Below, in pieces: positions 6,628-16,629 of a stretch of DNA of 22,826 bases. The position numbers were made by a program, and so were the translations under genes. Below the pieces are notes generated by a model. It was not told the origin of the DNA, ran no database searches, and saw only the letters and a list, made by a program, of their open reading frames with translations. Positions within the stretch are counted from its first letter, which is position 1. The number at the start of each line of letters is the position of its first letter. The DNA is from an uncultured Collinsella sp. (GTDB taxonomy: Bacteria > Actinomycetota > Coriobacteriia > Coriobacteriales > Coriobacteriaceae): contig UQTW01000034.1 of the NCBI GenBank assembly GCA_900544115.1, positions 1-22,826 on the forward strand, written 5' to 3'.

Positions 6628-7350
6628 ATGAGCACTTCGTCAAAAAAGAACTTGGCCCAATACGAGCGTCTGGCGGGTACGCTGCGTGACCGCATCGCCG
6701 CCGGCACCTACGCACGCGAAGACAAGCTGCCGTCCGAGATGGAACTCATGGACGAATCGGGTCTGTCGCGCAGCACCGTGCGCCACGCCCTTAAGGTGCT
6801 CGTTGATGAGGGCCTGGTGCGCACCGAGCGCGGGCGTGGCGCCTTTGTGGCCGACACGCCTGCGCTCCACGAGAACAACCTGATGTTTTCGAGCTATACC
6901 AAGCAGGTCGAAGGCCAGGGCATGAAGCCCACCACGCGCACCGTGGACTCGGGCTTTGCCAAGGCGGCCGGCAGCATAGCTAAGTTCTTTGACGCCGCCG
7001 TGGGCAGCAAGCTCGTCAAACTTGTCCGCCTGCGTTATCTGGACGATGCGCCGCTTTGCCTGGAGACCACCTATCTGCCGCCAAGCTTCGAGGCACTCAT
7101 CGACCGCGATATCAACGGTTCGCTCTACGCCACGCTGCGCCAAGAATTCCATCGCGCGCCGGCACAGGGGCACAAGACCTTTGAGGTGTGCTATGCCTCG
7201 CAAAACGAGGCGTTTTTGCTCAACGTCGAGCGCGGGCAGGCGCTGATCCTGATCACCGACTACGTCTACGACACCGACGGCCGCCCGCTGCACATCTCCA
7301 AGCGCATCCAACGCACCGACCGCGCCAAATACACCGAGCCCATCGGCTAA
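6628..7350 (+). CDS. GntR-family regulator, UTRA (HutC/FrlR-type)
   Basis: This 240-residue transcription factor has an N-terminal winged helix (about 8-76) with the GntR signature LPSEMELMDESGLSRSTVRHALKVLVDEGLV, described here by its key parts LPSE, SRSTVR and the wing RGRGAFVA. A UTRA ligand-binding domain follows (about 88-235), the type that senses small phosphorylated sugars or acids. It is the only plus-strand gene in the window and diverges from the SIS gene, so it is the likely local regulator of the deglycase/PTS locus; FrlR of Bacillus is a known GntR analogue for Amadori compounds. The start at 6628 has only a weak ribosome site. Its stop codon overlaps the 35-nt repeat copy B. 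Confidence 0.92.
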   Translation: MSTSSKKNLAQYERLAGTLRDRIAAGTYAREDKLPSEMELMDESGLSRSTVRHALKVLVDEGLVRTERGRGAFVADTPALHENNLMFSSYTKQVEGQGMKPTTRTVDSGFAKAAGSIAKFFDAAVGSKLVKLVRLRYLDDAPLCLETTYLPPSFEALIDRDINGSLYATLRQEFHRAPAQGHKTFEVCYASQNEAFLLNVERGQALILITDYVYDTDGRPLHISKRIQRTDRAKYTEPIG

Positions 7351-7384
7351 CCTGCCAAAATAAACCTGTCCCTAAATGGCAGGT
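7350..7384. repeat. 35-nt intergenic repeat, copy B
   Basis: ACCTGCC (7350-7356) and GGCAGGT (7378-7384) are exact inverted arms around CTGTCCC-containing sequence. It matches copy A (3-37) in reverse complement at 30 of 35 positions. It overlaps the last base of the gntR stop codon and the last 13 bases of the convergent GNAT gene. Confidence 0.7.
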
Positions 7385-7962
7385 TTGGGGAGGTCGGGGA
7401 ACCAGGTCGGCTTGGGTTGGTTGGGTGTGCGCTCGGCTAGGACCAGCTCCATCCAACACATGTCGTACCAGCGACCGAACTTTTGGGCGCAGCGGTCGAA
7501 GGCGCCCACCAGGCGATACCCCATATGGGCATGGAAATCCTGACTGTTGTGCGCCAGGTATTCGTCGTCCTTGTCGTGCGGCACGGCGATGAGGGCGCAC
7601 ATGTTGGTGATGCCCATCGCGATCAGGCACTGCTTGAGCGCATCATGCAGCTTGCGGCCCAGCCCGCCGTGGCGCACGTCGCGCGCCAGATAGATCGACG
7701 TCTCGACCGACCAGTCGTATGCCTCGCGGCTGTTAAGCGGGCTCACATAGGCATAGCCTACCGGACGCCCGTTCAGCTCCATCACCAGATACGGATAGCG
7801 CTTGAGCGTACGCTCGATGCGCCCGGCGAACTCCTCAACGCTCGGCACCTCGTATTCGCAGGTAATCGCCGTCTGGCGCACATATGGCTCATAGATGGCA
7901 AGCAACGCCGGCGCATCATCGGGCGTCGCCAGGCGAATCGTCGGCTCGGACATCTCGGTCAT
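7372..7962 (-). CDS. GNAT-family N-acetyltransferase
   Basis: This 196-residue protein is a GNAT acetyltransferase, resembling the phosphinothricin/methionine-sulfone N-acetyltransferase group. The opening IRLATPDDAPALLAIYEPYV and the acetyl-CoA loop RHGGLG (97-102) are typical, as are the central GRPVGYAYVS strand and the late GYRLVG strand. The true substrate is unknown; members acetylate amino-acid analogues or other small amines. The start at 7962 is chosen over 7986 because GAGAAGG lies a few nt upstream of it. It converges on gntR with ends 21 nt apart, inside the 35-nt repeat. A terminator separates it from the aldolase gene upstream. Confidence 0.85.
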   Translation of the reverse strand: MTEMSEPTIRLATPDDAPALLAIYEPYVRQTAITCEYEVPSVEEFAGRIERTLKRYPYLVMELNGRPVGYAYVSPLNSREAYDWSVETSIYLARDVRHGGLGRKLHDALKQCLIAMGITNMCALIAVPHDKDDEYLAHNSQDFHAHMGYRLVGAFDRCAQKFGRWYDMCWMELVLAERTPNQPKPTWFPDLPKPAI

Positions 7963-7974
7963 ACAACCCTTCTC

Positions 7975-8022
7975 CCTCAAAAGCAAAGGCCGCCCTGCGC
8001 CAAACCCAGGCGTAGGACGGCC
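7975..8022 (-). terminator. Rho-independent terminator of the aldolase gene
   Basis: On the minus strand GGCCGTCCTACGCC (8022-8009) pairs with GGCGCAGGGCGGCC (8001-7988) around a 7-nt loop, followed by TTTGCTTTT. It starts 18 nt past the stop codon of the gene ending at 8040. Confidence 0.85.
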
Positions 8023-8039
8023 CTCGTCATTGCATCAAG

Positions 8040-9065
8040 CTACAGGACAGCCGCCAACGCGTCGATGTCCTCCTGCGTCGTGGCCCAGCTGGTGCAAAAG
8101 CGCACCACCGTGTGGGTCTCGTCGTACTTTTCCCAGTACTCAATCGAGGCATGCTCGCGAATGCGCGCCATGTCCTCGTTGGGCAGAATCACAAACTGCT
8201 GGTTGGTCGGCGTCTCCAAGAAGAACTGGTAACCGCGCTCGTGCAGCACGCGACGCAGCGCCTGAGCGGTCTCAATCGCCTGGCGACCAATCTCAAAATA
8301 CAGGCCGTCGGTAAAGAGCGCCTCAAACTGCACACCCGTCAGGCGGCCCTTGGCAAGCAGCGCGCCGTGCTGCTTAATGCGCGGAATGGGGTGCGCCGGG
8401 GCGTGCATGCCGCAGAACACCACGGCCTCGCCGCAGAGCGCGCCGCACTTGGTGCCGCCGATGTAGAACACGTCGCACAGCTGCGCCAGCTCGGGCAGGG
8501 TAATGTCGCACTCATCGGCCGCCAGCGCATAGGCCAGGCGAGCACCGTCCACAAACAGCGGAATCTCGCGCTTCTGGCACACCGCATAAATCTCGGCCAG
8601 CTCGGCCTTGGAGTACAGCGTGCCATACTCGGTCGACAGGCTCACGTACACGGCGCCCGGAAACACCATGTGCTCGCAGCTCTCGTTTTCGTAGAACACC
8701 TGGATATAACTTTCGAGATCCTCGGCGTGCATCTTGCCCTCGTAGCCGGGGATGGTGAGAACCTTATGGCCGCCAAACTCGATGGCGCCTGCCTCGTGGC
8801 AGGCAACGTGGCCGGTCTCGGCGGCAACGACGCCCTCGTACGGCGCGAGCAGCATGTCAATCACCGTCGCGTTGGTTTGCGTGCCGCCCACCAGCAAAAA
8901 CACGTCGGCATCGGGAGCCTGACAGGCCTCGCGGATAAGCTGCTTGGCACGCTCGGTATGTGCATCGGTGCCGTAGCCGGGCTGCGGCTCCATGTTGGTG
9001 TCGACGAGCGCCTGCAGCACCGCCGGATGTGCGCCGTGGGAATAGTCGTTGTTGAACGCGAGCAT
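8040..9065 (-). CDS. Threonine-aldolase-family PLP enzyme
   Basis: This 341-residue protein is a fold-type I pyridoxal phosphate enzyme of the beta-eliminating lyase/low-specificity threonine aldolase family, which cleaves threonine-type beta-hydroxy amino acids to glycine and an aldehyde. It opens with NNDYSHGAHP, and carries GGTQTNAT (60-67) that binds the cofactor phosphate, ETGHVACHEAGAIE with the stacking His86, VDGARL with Asp173, and the Schiff-base lysine in YIGGTKCGA (Lys206). Length matches the family. AGAGGA lies 5 nt before the start at 9065. A terminator follows the gene. The upstream PAP2 gene ends only 45 nt away, so the two may share a transcript. Confidence 0.9.
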   Translation of the reverse strand: MLAFNNDYSHGAHPAVLQALVDTNMEPQPGYGTDAHTERAKQLIREACQAPDADVFLLVGGTQTNATVIDMLLAPYEGVVAAETGHVACHEAGAIEFGGHKVLTIPGYEGKMHAEDLESYIQVFYENESCEHMVFPGAVYVSLSTEYGTLYSKAELAEIYAVCQKREIPLFVDGARLAYALAADECDITLPELAQLCDVFYIGGTKCGALCGEAVVFCGMHAPAHPIPRIKQHGALLAKGRLTGVQFEALFTDGLYFEIGRQAIETAQALRRVLHERGYQFFLETPTNQQFVILPNEDMARIREHASIEYWEKYDETHTVVRFCTSWATTQEDIDALAAVL

Positions 9066-9110
9066 GGCAATCCTCTCTTACCAGGTATCGTCCAGATGAT
9101 TCAGGTGGGG

Positions 9111-9974
9111 CTATTGTACGCCGTGAGGATAGGCAATGCGCGCGGCAAGGCACTCAAGCGCCAACACCAGGGCAAAGCCGCAGCTCACATCAGTCAAAAA
9201 GTGTGCACCGATCACGATACGGCCAAAGGCGACGAGCACCGCAACCGCAGCCGCCGCCCAAAAGACCACGCGGCGACGCGAAGGCTTTTCCGTAAAGGCC
9301 GCCGCGGGAAGCGCGGCGAGCATAAGGCCGATCGCCGCGTGCGCCGTGTGTCCACTCGCAAACGACTTAAAGCCGTCCCTGATCACGCCGGCAGCGATAT
9401 AGGCCCACTTGTCGGGGTTACCGATCACCCACCACGGCTGAAAATTGAGCCCCGGCGTGACCTCGATCACGCGCATGCGCGGGCGCGACCACAGCGGCTT
9501 GACGATCACGTTGAGGATGATGGCCTGGGCGACCCATACGGCAAGCACCATCAGTGCCCAGCGCGTGAGCTCGTCGGGGTCGGTGTCGCGCGTGAGGCGA
9601 TAGACGATAAGGTTGGCAGCGATGACCAGCACAAACGTCAGTACCAGCTGAACCGCGATGAGTTTGCCGCCAACCTTTAGGGACGAGACGATCTCGTAGC
9701 CGGCCAGGCCAACGTTGACGAGGATGCCGAGCACGGCGAGCCATTTGCTCCCCCTGGAGTCGGGACGCACCGCGCGCACGAGCATGACGCCTGCGACGCT
9801 TGCCGTCAGCTCGAACGGCAGCTCGCCGGCGGCCTCGATAAAGCGGCCGTACATGCTGCCGATGTTGAACAGCGCGCTCGAGATCTGATAATCGAAGAAG
9901 CTGCCCACGCACAGACAAAGGCACAGGACAATCGCGATCATGGCGGCATCTTTCTTATAGATGTATCCGAACAT
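9111..9974 (-). CDS. PAP2-family membrane phosphatase
   Basis: This 287-residue membrane protein is a type 2 phosphatidic acid phosphatase relative. All three catalytic motifs are visible: KPLWSRP (Lys159, Arg164-Pro165), ASGH (Ser207-His209) and GRIVIGAHFLTD (Arg252, His258, Asp262). About six hydrophobic segments surround them, placing the active site at the outer membrane face. Substrates in the family include phosphatidate, phosphatidylglycerophosphate and undecaprenyl diphosphate; which one is used here cannot be read. The start at 9974 has AAAGGA 4 nt upstream. Confidence 0.9.
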   Translation of the reverse strand: MFGYIYKKDAAMIAIVLCLCLCVGSFFDYQISSALFNIGSMYGRFIEAAGELPFELTASVAGVMLVRAVRPDSRGSKWLAVLGILVNVGLAGYEIVSSLKVGGKLIAVQLVLTFVLVIAANLIVYRLTRDTDPDELTRWALMVLAVWVAQAIILNVIVKPLWSRPRMRVIEVTPGLNFQPWWVIGNPDKWAYIAAGVIRDGFKSFASGHTAHAAIGLMLAALPAAAFTEKPSRRRVVFWAAAAVAVLVAFGRIVIGAHFLTDVSCGFALVLALECLAARIAYPHGVQ

Positions 9975-10068
9975 GCTTTCCTTTCGATGGGGCGGAATCG
10001 ACCCGCGAGATGGCGGAATTATGTCCCATAAATATAAATAGTTTTACAGGTTGAGCATAAGTGAGCGA

Positions 10069-10166
10069 AAACGTCCCATTTGTGGCAAGGTGACCCGAAG
10101 GAGGAGGGAAGCGTACTTATGTACGCGACCGACGAGTGAGGGTCAGATTGCCCAAATGGGGCGTTT
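10069..10166. repeat. 98-nt multi-segment hairpin element
   Basis: Nested pairing runs across 98 nt: AAACGTCCCATTTG (10069-10082) with 10153-10166, GGCAA (10084-10088) with TTGCC (10148-10152), TGACCC (10091-10096) with GGGTCA (10140-10145), and GCGTAC with GTACGC (10111-10116, 10121-10126) closing a TTAT loop. Between the last two stems is a purine-rich internal loop (GAAGGAGGAGGGAA). The one mismatch in the outer stem is a G-U wobble on the plus strand. It lies 15 nt past the mfd stop codon, with no U-tract. Confidence 0.7.
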
Positions 10167-10180
10167 GCAGCGTCGAGCCG

Positions 10181-13100
10181 CTAGTCGTCGTCGCTGGCAC
10201 CCAGCTGTTGCAGCAGCATGAGCGCCGCCGCCACGGGGCCGGTGCCGTCGTTGGCGTCGAGGCCGCGACCCAGGCCGCTGCCCGCACCGGCGCCCGCCTT
10301 GTAGGGCACCGACAGTTTGCGACTCTTGGGGAAGTTCACCGCGCCATAGCGGGTCTTAAGCTCAAATGCCACCTTCTTGGGCACGTCGACGCCCAAAAAC
10401 GTGATGCGACCGCCGCTGAGCGTGACACTCTCGAGCCCCAGGCGCTCGCCGCGAATGCGGATGCGCGCGCGATTGAACAGGTTGAGTCCCGCCAACGGCA
10501 GCTCGCCATGCGCGGCCTCGGTCTCCTCCTGAACCTCATCGATGCTCTCCAGGTCCTCGGCCGCTGCGAGCTTACGGTACACGAGCACGCGCTGATCCAC
10601 CGCCGGCAGGTACTCCTCGGACAAGAAATAATCAGCCGGCAGGTTGATGCCCACGCTCGCCGCTTCCACGCCGGCATCGTCATCGCCGCGCGCCTCGGCC
10701 ACGGCCTGTCCCAACATCTGCGTAAACAGGTCAAAGCCCACGCTCGACAGGTTGCCGTGCTGCTCGGCGCCCATGAGCGAACCGGCGCCGCGGATCTCCA
10801 GGTCGCGCATGGCAATGCGCATGCCGCTGCCCAGGTCTTGGAACTCGGAAAGCGCGGTCAGGCGCGCCGTCGCCTCCTCGGTGAGCGGCAGCTCGCCCGG
10901 GAACATAAAGTACGCGTAGGCCTGCGTGACAGAACGGCCCACACGGCCCTTGAGCTGGTAGAGCTGTGCCAGACCCAGGCGCTGCGAGTCCTCGATGATG
11001 AGCGTATTGGCGCACGCGTTGTCGATGCCGCTCTCCACGATGGTCGTGGCGATGAGCACATCGATCTTTTTGGTCGCGAACTCGATCATCACGTCCTCGA
11101 CCTCGCGCGGGCTCATCTTGCCGTGCGCCACGCCCACGCGCGCCTCGGGCGCGGCCTCGTGCACGCGCGCCACGGCGTCGTCAATGGTCTTGACGCGGTT
11201 GGACACGTAGTACACCTGGCCGCCGCGACCCACCTCCAGGCGAATCGCCGCGCTCACCACGTCGGGGTCGTACTCCCCCACGTGCACAATCACGGGACGG
11301 CGCCCGGTCGGCGGCGTGGTGATCAGGCTCATGTCGCGCACGCCGCTCGTTGCCATCTGCATGGTACGCGGGATGGGCGTGGCCGAAAGCGTGAGCACGT
11401 CGATCTGCTCGCGCAGGTTCTTGAGCTGCTCCTTGTGCTGCACACCAAAGCGCTGTTCCTCGTCGATGATCACCAGGCCCAGGTTCTTGGGGTTCACGTC
11501 GGCCGAAAGCAGACGGTGTGTGCCGATCAGCACATCGATCGTGCCCTCGGCAAACGCCTTGAGCGCGCGCTTTTGCTGCGCCGGGGTGCGAAAGCGGCTG
11601 AGCACCTCGACCTCAAGGCCAAACGGGGCAAAGCGTTCAAAGAACGTCTCGTAGTGCTGCTGGGCAAGAATGGTCGTGGGGCAGAGCACCATGACCTGGC
11701 GGCCGGAGTCCACACACTTAAACGCCGCGCGCAGGGCGACCTCGGTCTTGCCAAAGCCCACGTCGCCGCACAGCAGGCGGTCCATGGGCTTGGGCGCCTC
11801 CATGTCGGCCTTAATATCGGCGATGGCCTCTAGCTGGTCGCGCGTCTCGTCGTAGGGAAAGCTCTCCTCCATCTCGATCTGCTCGGGCGTATCGGGCGGG
11901 CAGGCGATACCGGCAATCGAGGAGCGGCGCGTATACAGATCGACCAGGTCAAACGCCAGCTTTTTGGCGTTCTTGCGCGCCTTGTTGGTGGCACGCGTCC
12001 AGTCGGCGGTGTTGAGCCTGGTCAGGCGCGGCTTGTCACCGTCGGGACCAACGTAGCGCGTAATGCGGTCAACCTGCTCCAGCGGCACGTAGAGCTTGTC
12101 GCCGTCGGCATATTCCAGCAAAAAGTAGTCACGCTCCTTGCCGCCCACTTCCTGGCGCGCGATCTCGCTAAAGAGCGCGATGCCGTGAGTGGCGTGCACC
12201 ACGTAGTCGCCCGGCTTAAACGGGAACGTGATCTGCGTAATGTCCACCTTGCGGCGGCTGCGCGCGCGGTTGGCGTCCATGCGGGCGTTGAGGTCGGCGA
12301 TTGAGAACACGGCCAGGTTGGCATCGGGCACCACCACGCCCTGCGGCAGGGCGGCATCCACAAAGGTCACGCGTCCGCGCGAGATGGTGGGCACGGCGGC
12401 ACCGGCGGCAGCCTGGGCCGCGCCCGCCTCGAGCGAGCGGGCGTTGAGCGCGTCGGCCTTACGCTCGTGAATGGAAGCATGGGCCTCCTGGCGTGCGGCA
12501 CGGTCGGCAGAATCCGCCGTTGCCACGCGTACGCGCTCGCCAATAACGCCGGCGTTTTCGGGCGCGGCCGTCAACGACTCCTCAAAGGTAATGCCCTCGT
12601 CGCCAAAGGTGAGCTCCATCGACTCGCGCGCACCGCGGTCAGGGATGGCAAATACGCAGGCATAGCGCTTGCCCACGACTTCCCGAATGCGCGTCATAAA
12701 GCGATTGTCCGAGCCCGCAATGGCCGGCTGCTCAATCTTGAGCTCTGCCGTCACCGCACCGCCGGCACGAATCAGGCTCACGTAGTTCAGGCGCTGCTGA
12801 GCACCAAAATCGAGCTGCTGGGCACGTACATACAGGCCATCCAGTCGGTCAATCCCCGCCTCGCCGGCACGCGCCTCGATATCCTCGTAGGCACGCAGGC
12901 AATCGTCGAACAGCGAGCGCGGCTCGGACAGCACCACGAGCGCCTTGCCGCTCACGTGCGCCAGCGGGCTCACGGTCTGGCCGTACATCACCGGCAAAAA
13001 GCGATCGAGCTCGGGCGTGACGATGCGCGCATCCACCATCTCGAGCAGCGCCGCCAGTTTGCTGTCGTCCTGGCTGGCACGATAGAGCGCCACATGCATG

Positions 13101-13813
13101 TTGTGGACGGCGTCGTCGGTGAGTGCGAGCTCGCGACAGGGGAAGATCTCGATGCTGTCCTCGTTGCCGATGGTCTGGCCCGTGGAACTCACCATGCGGC
13201 GGATACGGTCGATCTCGTCGCCAAAAAACTCGATGCGCACGGGCGCCTTTTCCTGTGCGGGAAACACCTCGACGGTGTCACCGTGCACGCGGAACAGGCC
13301 GGGTGCATCGGCGGCGCCGGCATTGGTGTAGCCCATGCCCACCAGACACTGCGGCACCTCGTCAAAGGGAATCTCCTCGCCCACCGCAAAAGTAGTGGAC
13401 TCCCAGTAGCGACTCTCGACCGGCGGCACGCAGCGCAGCAGTGCGCGGGCCGAGGCGACCATGATGCAGTTATCGCCGCGCACGATGCGCCCTAAAGCCT
13501 CGCAGCGTTGGGCCACCACGGCGTCGTCGGGCGCCTGCTCACGCCATGGATAGTCTTTGCGCTCGGGAAAGCGGCACACATGCGCCAGACCCACATAGGC
13601 GGCCAGGCTGCGCGCGGCGCGATCGGCCGCGTCCTCGCCGCTCACGATGTAGACCGTGGGACGCGGACGGCGCGCAAACTGAGCTGCCGCCATGAGCGTG
13701 CGGCCCGACTGCGACACGGCCAGCGTCACGTCCTCGCCGGCATCGAGTCCGGCCTCGACGGTCTGCAGCGCCTCGGCAGTGTAGAGCTGCGCGGCTATAC
13801 GGTGAATGAGCAT
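10181..13813 (-). CDS. mfd: Transcription-repair coupling factor Mfd
   Basis: This 1210-residue DNA translocase removes RNA polymerase stalled at lesions and recruits UvrA. The order of domains is complete: UvrB-like N-terminal region (about 1-430), a CarD-like RNA polymerase interaction domain (about 520-600, with KPGDYVVHATHGIALF), then the RecG-like motor with Walker A GDVGFGKTE (about 683-691), DEEQRFG, LSATPIPRTM and the GRVGRS motif, and a C-terminal TRCF domain. Length is as expected. The start at 13813 has GGAGGA 5 nt upstream; the more distant in-frame ATG at 13840 lacks this. A terminator-like hairpin lies immediately upstream, and nth follows the same direction 157 nt before it. 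Confidence 0.98.
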   Translation of the reverse strand: MLIHRIAAQLYTAEALQTVEAGLDAGEDVTLAVSQSGRTLMAAAQFARRPRPTVYIVSGEDAADRAARSLAAYVGLAHVCRFPERKDYPWREQAPDDAVVAQRCEALGRIVRGDNCIMVASARALLRCVPPVESRYWESTTFAVGEEIPFDEVPQCLVGMGYTNAGAADAPGLFRVHGDTVEVFPAQEKAPVRIEFFGDEIDRIRRMVSSTGQTIGNEDSIEIFPCRELALTDDAVHNMHVALYRASQDDSKLAALLEMVDARIVTPELDRFLPVMYGQTVSPLAHVSGKALVVLSEPRSLFDDCLRAYEDIEARAGEAGIDRLDGLYVRAQQLDFGAQQRLNYVSLIRAGGAVTAELKIEQPAIAGSDNRFMTRIREVVGKRYACVFAIPDRGARESMELTFGDEGITFEESLTAAPENAGVIGERVRVATADSADRAARQEAHASIHERKADALNARSLEAGAAQAAAGAAVPTISRGRVTFVDAALPQGVVVPDANLAVFSIADLNARMDANRARSRRKVDITQITFPFKPGDYVVHATHGIALFSEIARQEVGGKERDYFLLEYADGDKLYVPLEQVDRITRYVGPDGDKPRLTRLNTADWTRATNKARKNAKKLAFDLVDLYTRRSSIAGIACPPDTPEQIEMEESFPYDETRDQLEAIADIKADMEAPKPMDRLLCGDVGFGKTEVALRAAFKCVDSGRQVMVLCPTTILAQQHYETFFERFAPFGLEVEVLSRFRTPAQQKRALKAFAEGTIDVLIGTHRLLSADVNPKNLGLVIIDEEQRFGVQHKEQLKNLREQIDVLTLSATPIPRTMQMATSGVRDMSLITTPPTGRRPVIVHVGEYDPDVVSAAIRLEVGRGGQVYYVSNRVKTIDDAVARVHEAAPEARVGVAHGKMSPREVEDVMIEFATKKIDVLIATTIVESGIDNACANTLIIEDSQRLGLAQLYQLKGRVGRSVTQAYAYFMFPGELPLTEEATARLTALSEFQDLGSGMRIAMRDLEIRGAGSLMGAEQHGNLSSVGFDLFTQMLGQAVAEARGDDDAGVEAASVGINLPADYFLSEEYLPAVDQRVLVYRKLAAAEDLESIDEVQEETEAAHGELPLAGLNLFNRARIRIRGERLGLESVTLSGGRITFLGVDVPKKVAFELKTRYGAVNFPKSRKLSVPYKAGAGAGSGLGRGLDANDGTGPVAAALMLLQQLGASDDD

Positions 13814-13842
13814 GCTGTTCCTCCGGCATCGCAACGCCAAAA

Positions 13843-13866
13843 GCCCGCCGGGGCAAGCTCGGCGGG
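13843..13866 (-). terminator. Terminator hairpin between nth and mfd
   Basis: CCCGCCG (13844-13850) and CGGCGGG (13860-13866) make a 7-bp GC-only stem with a 9-nt loop, followed on the minus strand by CTTTT. It lies 105 nt past the nth stop codon and just 30 nt before the mfd start, so it ends nth transcripts or attenuates mfd. Confidence 0.65.
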
Positions 13867-13970
13867 TCGTACGTCAAATACATTGTCTGTCATGGTAGCG
13901 CATGGAGAGGACTCCGGCTCAAGGGCAAACCCAGCCCCGCAAAAAACGCCAGACGAAGATGCGTTCCGCC

Positions 13971-14636
13971 CTACCCCGCCACGCGCACGCTGGGGCACAA
14001 ATCTGCCAGCGGACACTCGTCACACTTGGGTTTGCGGGCGTCGCAGATCTCGCGACCAAAGGTGATCCACTGATGGTTGACCGACTCCCAATACTCGTGC
14101 GGCAAAATCTTGAGCAGATCCTGCTCGGTCTTGAGCGGTTCCTTGGCATGCGTCTTGGGACTCAGCATCAGGCGGTGCGCAATGCGGTTGACGTGCGTGT
14201 CCACCGCAATACCCTCCACGATGCCATACCCCACGTTGAGCACGATGTTCGCCGTCTTGCGTCCCACGCCCGGCAGCTTCACGAGCTCCTTCATGTCGGC
14301 CGGCACCTCGCCGTCATAGTCGGCGACGATCATCTGCGCGGCCTCGACGGCATGCTTGGCTTTGCTCTTGTAGAAGCCGAGCGACTTGATGGTGTCTGCC
14401 ACGTCAGCTACGCTCGCCCCGGCCATGGCCTCGGGCGTGGGCCACTGGGCAAACAGCCGCGGCGTCACTTTGTTGACCTGCGCATCGGTCGTTTGCGCCG
14501 AAAGCAGCACCGCGATCAGCAGGCGGAAGGGATTCTCGTGGTCCAAAAAGCACTCGACCGGGCCATAGCGACGGTTGAGGCGCTCACACACCTCGATGGC
14601 GCGCTCGCGCTTGGCGGCATTGGTCTCGCGTGGCAT
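13971..14636 (-). CDS. nth: Endonuclease III
   Basis: This 221-residue base-excision repair enzyme removes oxidised pyrimidines and cleaves the abasic site. The helix-hairpin-helix LPGVGRKTAN carries the catalytic Lys127, and VDTHV gives the catalytic Asp146. The C-terminal 4Fe-4S cluster is intact with Cys198, Cys205, Cys208 and Cys214 in the standard C-X6-C-X2-C-X5-C spacing. The start at 14636 is chosen because GAGGAG lies 5 nt upstream. It follows the ABC transporter gene by 63 nt. Confidence 0.97.
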   Translation of the reverse strand: MPRETNAAKRERAIEVCERLNRRYGPVECFLDHENPFRLLIAVLLSAQTTDAQVNKVTPRLFAQWPTPEAMAGASVADVADTIKSLGFYKSKAKHAVEAAQMIVADYDGEVPADMKELVKLPGVGRKTANIVLNVGYGIVEGIAVDTHVNRIAHRLMLSPKTHAKEPLKTEQDLLKILPHEYWESVNHQWITFGREICDARKPKCDECPLADLCPSVRVAG

Positions 14637-14699
14637 AACGACTCCTCGGCTCAACGGCACAATAAACTTATGGGCACAATTGTCCCACGTCCGAGACGC

Positions 14700-16502
<1,803 letters not shown>

Positions 16503-16574
16503 GGGCTTCCTTTCGCGTCTGATAGGGCGAGAGGCCATTGTTGCACATTAAAGCGCACTTCAGGCAAGCGCGAT

Positions 16575-16617
16575 GCGAAAAGCGGTGGGGCACCCGCGTT
16601 TACGCCGGCGCCCCACC
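16575..16617 (-). terminator. Rho-independent terminator of rmuC
   Basis: GGTGGGGC (16584-16591) pairs with GCCCCACC (16610-16617), extended inward with two imperfect positions to a TTTA loop. On the minus strand it is followed by GCTTTTCGC. It begins 13 nt after the rmuC stop codon. Confidence 0.75.
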
Positions 16618-16629
16618 GTCTTGTTGCAA

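Noticed and set aside
8112..9680. 522-residue plus-strand frame
   Set aside because: It spans two clear minus-strand genes (aldolase and PAP2) and is His/Arg/Gly-rich without recognisable domains.
10136..11833. 565-residue plus-strand frame
   Set aside because: Antisense to mfd, His/Ala/Arg-rich, no domain; a GC artefact.
14671..14687. Near-palindrome TGGGCACAATTGTCCCA between the ABC gene and nth
   Set aside because: Too short and too symmetric around CAATTG to distinguish from chance; shares GGGACA with the repeats but is not counted as a copy.
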